Below are positions 57,501 to 64,000 of a stretch of 64,000 nucleotides of DNA, piece by piece. The translations under genes and the position numbers were made by a program. Each line of letters starts with the position of its first letter. Within the stretch, counting starts at the first letter, position 1. Below the pieces are notes generated by a model. That model made no database searches. It was not told the DNA's origin and worked only from the letters and a program-made list of their open reading frames with translations. The stretch comes from Isoetes taiwanensis (Eukaryota > Streptophyta > Lycopodiopsida > Isoetales > Isoetaceae), in the NCBI GenBank assembly GCA_021234155.1, contig JAJEKV010000021.1, positions 12,523,760 through 12,587,759 of the forward strand, written 5' to 3'.

Positions 57501-57779
57501 GGCCACCAAAAGGGATTCTAGCTCCGTCTGACGACCTGCCATAGATTTAGCATCCGCCACATTGCTAGGAAAAGGGTATTCAACGGCATTTCCCATTGCC
57601 GATTTTGCGAAGGCTATAGATCTGGCTAAAGATTCCCAAGGCAAAGACGCAGTGCATCCAGAACCAGAAACAATTACCGTCCCAAACATGAAAAAGGCCG
57701 CAAGAACAATCTGCAGCCAAAAAAAAGAGAGAAGAAAACAAAGAGAGGAATGCTTCGAAGTCAGGGTTTTTAAAGCCAT
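54600..57779 (-). CDS. Trehalase (glycoside hydrolase family 37), 12 exons
   Basis: Hydrolyses trehalose to two glucose. Exons on the minus strand by GT-AG sites: 57,779-57,356; 57,188-56,891; 56,812-56,693; 56,521-56,406; 56,329-56,229; 56,161-56,052; 55,981-55,909; 55,827-55,639; 55,561-55,474; 55,367-55,268; 54,993-54,780; 54,686-54,600. All phases join without a stop, giving 639 aa, close to Arabidopsis TRE1 (626). An N-terminal hydrophobic segment (about residues 12-38) suggests a signal anchor or secretion, so an apoplastic/plasma-membrane location. GH37 motifs: PGARFNEVYYWDSYWIIR (signature 1), AESGWDFSSRW (catalytic Asp), IIPVDLNAF, QWDYPNAWAP (signature 2), EMQEKYD (catalytic Glu) and GFGWSNGV. 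An AAAG microsatellite lies in intron 10. It is the only intact host gene recognised. Splice sites are read by eye; the first Met could be preceded by an untranslated intron. Confidence 0.95.
55170..55192. repeat. (GAAA)n microsatellite in trehalase intron 10
   Basis: Five to six tandem GAAA units between exons 10 and 11. Confidence 0.85.
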
Positions 57780-58310
57780 TCCTGACCTTGCGGCGGGTCA
57801 GATATTCAATGCTTTACTCGTAAGATTAACTAAGACAAAGCCAAATTCACACTAAAAAATACTTCCGGTACTAAATTAGGTCCGTAAGTCACCGGAATAG
57901 CCCTCATTCAAGAAACCAAAAACGTGCTGAAATTAAGGGGCCCAACAGACGAAACTGCCTCCTGGAAGCATAACTTCCGCTCTGTTCTGGTCCAACTTCT
58001 GAGTGAGTTCTGACTCTGGTTCCGAAAAATGGATAGAGTACCTTTCGCACAGTATTGAAGGGGATTCGGATTTGTGGGCCAAAGGAAAACGGCAAAAACG
58101 GGTATATACCAGTATAGGACTGCTAGAACAAACTTAACGTGGTGTCAGGAAGGGATGATACTCACACTGTTTGTTCGACTAAAGGGCGAGTCCTTTTCGC
58201 CATAGCCAAAAGCTTCCTCCGGCATTGATCGCGGCAATATTGGCGGGTCTCCCTTTCCGCCCTTTTTGTCCGAAATGACGGGCCATTTGCCGGCAGTCAC
58301 CATTTTCTGA

Positions 58311-58508
58311 CACGTGGAGTAGCTTTTCAATCATGCACGTCGAACTCGGTGACGTGGCGTCCTCTACTTTTTGCTATTATTTTTGGCGGACTATTGCCAG
58401 CCGTTAGATCTCTATGTTTCGAACGGTTCAGATGTTGGATATTCTGTATCCATAGAGTCCAGATCGTGCAACGTGGAAGGTTCTTATATGCTGATTCTTG
58501 ACACGTCA
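58311..58508 (-). promoter_or_regulatory. Cluster of ACGT-core (G-box/ABRE-like) sites upstream of trehalase
   Basis: Four ACGT-core elements lie within 200 bp, 530-730 bp upstream of the trehalase ATG: CACGTGG (58,311), GACGTGGC (58,351), AACGTGG (58,470) and GACACGTCA (58,500). Such sites bind bZIP factors of the ABA/stress pathway. The clustering is seen in the sequence; the function is inferred. A TATATA motif near 58,104 could be part of the core promoter. Confidence 0.45.
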
Positions 58509-58544
58509 ACCTTATAGGTAGTTAGGATAATGGATATGGTTGTG

Positions 58545-60630
58545 GTCCATAGTTCTTTTCCTTTTGGATATAGTTTGTGGGCATGTTCTAGGTTGACCCT
58601 CAACTTTTCCTTCTTTTTTTTTTTGGTCTTCGTGGACGATAAAAACTCAAGAAGAATATCCTCAGGCCCTAGCCTTCATCCTCAATTTTCTTTGCCCTCC
58701 ATCCTCCATCGACCACCGACATTGAGACAGTTTTGACATTGCCAGCATCAAGCTGTACAGCACCACCATTATCCTTTTCTACTGCCTACTTGCCTGTAAC
58801 TTATTCCTGCTCGTAATTCCCTCGAGACGTGTCAGCTTTTTAAGTTCACATCTCATGCACTATAAGTACCTTGAATTTGTCCTTGCCCCAAACCCTTCCC
58901 ATCGTATGCAACATAAACATCTGGAATATGTCCATACTGAATATACCTTGTGGATAAGCTCTATATCTAAAGGAACTTTACACAGGACACCTCATTTCTT
59001 TTTTATGATGTTTGACAACACAAAGGCTAGCTTTTTATACCATTTGGATCTTGTGATGAAATATATGAATCAATTAAGCATATTGAGTAGCAAGAGTTGA
59101 ATAAATTTAACAAACATTCTATATGTCCAAACATTCCTAACCATGTTTCAAATGCCACATGGCCAATTTTAAGGTAGGTAATGGAATTTTGAACACTTAA
59201 ACTGTTCAACAATAGTCTTATGTATATATGCAAAAGATTTTTTGCATGGTAAGGTTCCTTAAGCTTATGAAACACCATACTAAAATAAAACAGTATTTGA
59301 ATGACATGTGTCTGCATGCGGGCATGCGTGTATGCTTCATTTCCATTTTCTTCTTCTGAAAATTGAGAGAGGAGGTATTAATGCTGGCCACATGCGATGA
59401 AAGGTCGGGGACCTCCACCCCTACAGCCTTCCCTAATCAGCAACAACAGAGATGACCTTTCACTGTCTGGCCCTTTTTGGAAAACTATGGGGGCTGATGG
59501 AGGTATACTGCAAACTGGCCTCTACTGAATTGTCTCTCATATACGGATGCCTCCATCTCTGACTTCTAATCTAATATTGCCATGTTGCCTGGCCTTTATA
59601 CTAGGCAGTCCATAACATTAAAGAGTTGGGCCACATTCAGGAATGGTGGTGCTATTTCTTGCTGCCATGTCCCCTACCTCAATAGTCAGAATTGCATTTG
59701 GAGCATCACATTCTCCCTGCTGGCATCAGATATAAATTAAACTATTAATAATTGTCAACAAGTTGCACTCCCCAACTGTTAGGGTAAGCGAACAGGCAGC
59801 GATGCCAATCGACCAAGCAGAAATTGAGTTCATGATAGCTTACTCTTATACAACCACATAAGTTCAAAACATGATATAAAGAAAAGTAGAAAGGTATTAA
59901 GGAACCCTTCTCCTTATGGCTTTGGTCTAGTGTCTAAAACATTGTGTTTGGATTGTTTCGTGATGCCTATCCCTCATCCTGATAGATGACCCATATTTTT
60001 CCATATGGCACACATTATTTGTACAAAATTGTGCCACATGTTATTGTAAAAAAATGGAGGGCACTGTCTAAATAAGGTGCTTTTGCACCGTGGGTTGCCT
60101 GCCAGCCTAAAGGAATAGATGTCATACTAAATTCCATTCTTCCTTTCTTTTTTTCCTGAAGGCAAGGAGACACCATGAAGGTGCCATTTTTATATTATCA
60201 GAATATAAGAGTACATGCATCAACAATATGGGAAGTTACTACAGGAGCATACCTCAACATCTTCGCTAAGCTTATTCAGAACCCCTTTAAGAGTTAAGTT
60301 GGAAATATTTTAACAGATCAGATAGCCCTCTTATGGATTGATAAAAGTAAGCACAAAAGCTTTCACAAATAACAAAAAATATACCAGATAAAGGGACATG
60401 TTTTGTAGAAAAGCCTGCCATACCGTTCCAAAGAGCTGCCACTGCTCACTGCCCTCTAAGATCCGCATCCAACTATAGACACCAAAGAAGGATCTTGATG
60501 CAAATGCTGCATTGTTGAGAAAATACGGTCATCCTAAATTTGGCTAGGCTTAGAACAAGCCCAGTCGCCAAACTCCTCTCTCAAAAGCCCCGTGCATAAT
60601 ATATCTCTGCATTTGGATGTCCCTAACTCG
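58545..60630. other. Intergenic region, nothing recognised
   Basis: AT-rich sequence without a supported gene; short open frames only. Confidence 0.5.
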
Positions 60631-60636
60631 GCATTA

Positions 60637-60900
60637 TCATCTCAATCCATTCCGATAAATCCAATATGTCAAAGAACTAACCTGAATAAAACAAACTTGA
60701 GGCGCCCAGAGAATTCTCAAGATTGCAAAACTGACATGGAACCTTGTACCACGAAGCCCATTCTCTAGGAGCTCGTCTCTAGGTAGATTTAAATAAAAAT
60801 AATCTCCAACAGTGCCGCATTCTTGAGAAATTTCTTTCTTATCCAAGTTCGCAATTCGTGCAACCTCCCTGACAAAGAATCTACTGCATATAGTATTCAA
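60637..60900 (-). other. Unassigned open frame, possible exon
   Basis: Encodes FVREVARIANLDKKEISQEC and DYFYLNLPRDELLENGLRGT, then reaches a good donor (CAG|GTTAGT) at 60,682. The composition looks like real protein rather than translated AT-rich DNA. A possible upstream exon at about 61,145-61,235 reads GRSPYGTLARLVEDDAVFSK before an AAG|GTTT donor. The pieces could not be joined unambiguously and I recognise no family. It may be part of a second host gene or a pseudogene. Confidence 0.25.
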
Positions 60901-61974
60901 GAAATCTAGAGGGATAAAATACCATGTCCTCTTCGGTCTGCAGATACAATCTGAAACTCTTTGCCAGTAAAAGAGTGTGAAAGATAAAGGAAGATCCTAC
61001 GATGCCAGACCTGCTCCAAAATGAATATACATGGAGGACCCAAAGAAGATTATGTGCTGCAAAGAAAACCTGCCCCCCAATCGATCCAGATCCAAGACAT
61101 ACTAAAGACCTCTTGAAATCTGCAAGAAACTGGTTCTATTTGTAGCATAATCAAACCTTGGAGAAAACTGCATCATCTTCAACCAGTCGTGCCAAAGTGC
61201 CATAAGGACTCCTGCCTGGTTCCAGAGAACATAGAAAGATCGCTCACCACCGCAACAGTGCCGATTTGGAGAGGCGGCAAGAAGCCGCCTAACCTTGCCA
61301 CCCTACCTGCGCCTTCTCGCCCATTCTTCAAAACTATTAAAACTAGTCTCCATTCTTCTTTCCAAGTCAGCTTCTAGGCAAATTTCGCGAAATGCTTCAA
61401 GGTATTCAATATATTTTCCTTTCTGCAATCTGAATCCACATTGCCCAATTGCTCGAAACAACTCGTACAACAAACTCCATCAAACTGGGAACAAATCACA
61501 CAAAGAAAACAAAATTATGGATCTAATCTAACTATCTAAAGCTTCAAAACATCAAATTCTAAAGGCAACCAACAAATAACTACCATTAACATTAATTAAC
61601 ACAAACCATTATATCCAACATGCATATTCACACGGGGGGTTATTCCGGGCACCGAGAGCTGTCGAATGGGCATATTTGCCCTTTATTCCTCGATCTGGAC
61701 CGTACATAGCGATCCTCGTTTGTGGGGTATGTCTGTACAAGTTTTTGTATACTGTATATTGAGGTTTGCAGAATACTATAAGGTTTGAGGGGATGTACTT
61801 AATGGTGTTAATCTTGTACATGTATTTTAAGTTTTTTGTGAATATGTAGCAAAATAACAGGGGGTTCCAGGGGGATTTGATATGGATGTAAAAAATAAGA
61901 ATTCCTGAAACATCCCTCTGGCAACCAAGCTGATAGAGGCCATCCACCTAATACCAATCCCTTGACAAGGAATC

Positions 61975-63369
61975 GATGGGGAAGAATGGACGTGTCATTC
62001 ACCCCGTCTCCCCTCGGGACCGTCCTAGTTGTGGAAGTGTAAGTAAACATGAGCACATAACATCAAATATACATAACTCCACTTCGAAGGATGGCTCATC
62101 ATAACATACATATGTAAGAACATCAATAACATCAACATGGAAGAAGTCCTACCCAAGGCTCAGACTCAAGGGGAATGGACTGACGGCTTGGGTTTCTAGA
62201 AGTCATTGCAGACGGAATTCATGGCAATTAAATTGGGCTGGCATAGGAACATGGTTGTCAGGTAGTCCTCTCCATCTGCCCCTGTTATGCATACTTTGCA
62301 GAATAGGCTGAACTTGATCGTAGCCTGCCGGATGCATAACCAAGGGGCTACTCCTGGGTTGCATCTCCCCAGCCCCGATGAGGCAGGAGGACATTGCTCC
62401 CTCTAGAGGTACGCATGCCCAATGCAGGCGGCTAGAGGGCCACTGCCCATTTACCACTTGAACCCCATGGAAGGTGACGCATCACCCCAGAGGTGTCGAG
62501 CTCATGCGTTGCCCACACGCAGTGGCAAACTATCAGGCCTAGCCCGCAAAGATCCCCAGTAGGCTTTACACAACAGAGGGATCAATCTGCCATGAGACAT
62601 GTCCTCCGTATCTGCCAGTCTATACCACCCACAGCCAGGCGGGCTCTTATGCACAGGCCGCATTAATTGAAAATTAATGAGGCTATCTAGATACATCAAC
62701 TACCAAGACTTCCAGGGTCTCTACCCCCCTTCCCAATACATAGGAGTGCGTATAGAATGGAACGTCATCATCCATAGAACTGAAATGTAGAATAACATCT
62801 AATCTATCTACCTAAACATACATGGTTAGGTTCCTTATTAGGGCTTGTGATCTCATAGTCTAAAAGGCCTCTAAGGCTAAATTAACATGCTAATCTAGCT
62901 CATTGCCAGACTAAAAGTCGGCGTGGCACAACAGAATTGATGTTTACTTGGATCTTAGCTTGCTCCAGCTCCTCGGAATGCATCCATGCTTCTGTTCAAG
63001 GCGAAGGCGACCGAATCTTGGAGATCTGTTGTGCAAAGCCAATTTGACGGCGTCTGGCAATGTGAAATAGCGACTTGGCTTGGCCGGAATGGCTCAAGGA
63101 AGCTGAAATGCGAAAAGGAAAAAAGTTTAGGGTTTCCTTTTGGTTCCTTTTACATGACCCTTTTAGGGTTAGGGCCAAAAGAGCATATAGGGTTTTGCCA
63201 TGTGGCAAAGGGATTAAATGCACATTTAAAGATATGTGCAACCTAGGAAGTTGCCCCCTAGGGGGCAACCCTTTATGGTTTCCAAGTACATGTCGTTAAG
63301 GCGACATGTAAGAGCGATGTAGCCTTATAATATACGAATTTGTATCATATATTATGTTGGAACGTCACA
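61975..63369 (-). repeat. Truncated 3' LTR of a third related element
   Basis: Starts within LTR homology (GGGAAGAATGG..., compare 46,838) and ends TGGAACGTCACA. It shares the GGTCTCTACCCCCCTTCC block (62,718-62,740) and many other stretches with element 2 but is clearly a different subfamily. The arms ATAATATA/TATATTAT form a palindrome at 63,327-63,355. Confidence 0.88.
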
Positions 63370-64000
63370 ATCTCCCCACCTTGAATTGATGTTGTCCGCA
63401 GCATCACGAGTCTCCCCACCTTGGAAACTTGCATGGTCCCTGCAACACATTCCATGCATGCAATTCCAACAATTACCTCGAGGTAATATTTAAGTTAATT
63501 ATTACAATCCATCTCTTATTTCATAACTTGTTATAGTAAGGTAATTTCTCAACCCTTACTTAAAATTAACACTTAATATCCACAAAAGTTGTATAACTTT
63601 TCACACTTAATATCCACAAAGTTTTTATAATTTTATAGTTTAAAGGATTATTTCATATCCTTGAAACACATTATGACAAAATATGTGTTGTAAGCCTTCG
63701 CAGCGCGCCCTCCTGCCGTCTAGATCCTTCTATTGGCCTTCAGGTCCAACACTACGTCAGTACACATTTATTTATTATAAAGTTGGTTATTAGGGAATCA
63801 CCTATTCAATTACAATTAAATTAATTAAATGGATGCAAGACTAATCTTTCAGTGTAGGAAGAGTATGCTTGGAGACAGCGCCCTACAATGCCTAGGATGA
63901 CCAATAATGCCTACACCTTTCATCGCCCTTGGCATAGAGGATGGCGTCCTCCCCATAGTAGACATTGACTAGAGGTGCTTTCCTATCAATGTATGAACTA
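61975..64000 (-). mobile_element. Third LTR retrotransposon, 3' end only
   Basis: The LTR at 61,975-63,369 is followed by a PPT (63,370-63,383), a stem-loop (63,388-63,405), a second purine tract (about 63,411-63,423) and interior sequence similar to 29.5-30.3 kb. The PPT side marks it as a 3' LTR read on the minus strand, so the rest of the element lies beyond the right edge of the window. Confidence 0.85.

Noticed and set aside
46716-63369. Pairing of the LTRs at 46.7 kb and 62-63.4 kb as one element enclosing trehalase
   Set aside because: The LTR at 63,369 is followed by a PPT, so it is a 3' LTR pointing out of the window. The two LTRs are also of different subfamilies.

Overview
The window is nuclear DNA of a land plant, very probably a large repeat-rich genome, and a fern or lycophyte is my guess (low confidence). 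The evidence is one intron-rich plant-type trehalase gene with a 12-exon structure, plant-style LTR retrotransposons primed by initiator tRNA-Met, an L1-type LINE with a plant zf-RVT domain, a Helitron and a MULE. Almost everything except the trehalase gene is mobile-element sequence at some stage of decay. I see no tRNA, rRNA or CRISPR array.

Layout. 1-3.4 kb: broken LINE (+). 3.4-5.5 kb: decayed Helitron (+) that has lost its Rep nuclease region. 6.6-9.5 kb: 5'-truncated L1-like LINE (-). 9.5-12.0 kb: AT-rich, nothing coding recognised. 12.0-26.5 kb: a pseudogene (-) with a DNA-methyltransferase-like motif, split by a complete 13.1-kb Ty3/gypsy chromovirus (-, 12,718-25,804) with two LTRs, a perfect 5-bp target duplication, PBS, PPT, gag-protease, RT, RNase H, integrase and chromodomain. 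28.4-48.2 kb: a second, related LTR element (-), without recognisable pol, apparently carrying a nested GC-rich MULE (about 33.2-40.5 kb) that has a broken transposase (-) and a ULP1-type protease gene (+). 48.2-54 kb: transposon-derived ORF remnants, tandem repeats and foldback elements. 54.6-57.8 kb: intact trehalase (-). 62.0-64 kb: the 3' LTR and start of the interior of a third related element (-), running off the window.

Most notable. The first LTR element carries, just inside its primer-binding site, a gene whose protein begins exactly like histone H3 (MARTKQTARK) and ends in a complete H3 histone fold, with a long charged linker between. The second, diverged element has an H3 alpha2-alpha3 remnant in the same place. 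Both elements also carry CpG-rich inverted-repeat units about 200-212 bp apart beside that gene. All three LTR families have short palindromes at matching positions near the LTR ends whose two arms changed together, so structure rather than sequence is kept; a stem-loop next to the polypurine tract shows the same behaviour. I propose a chromovirus lineage that encodes its own histone H3 variant in addition to the chromodomain on its integrase. The element is currently broken by several frameshifts and stops.
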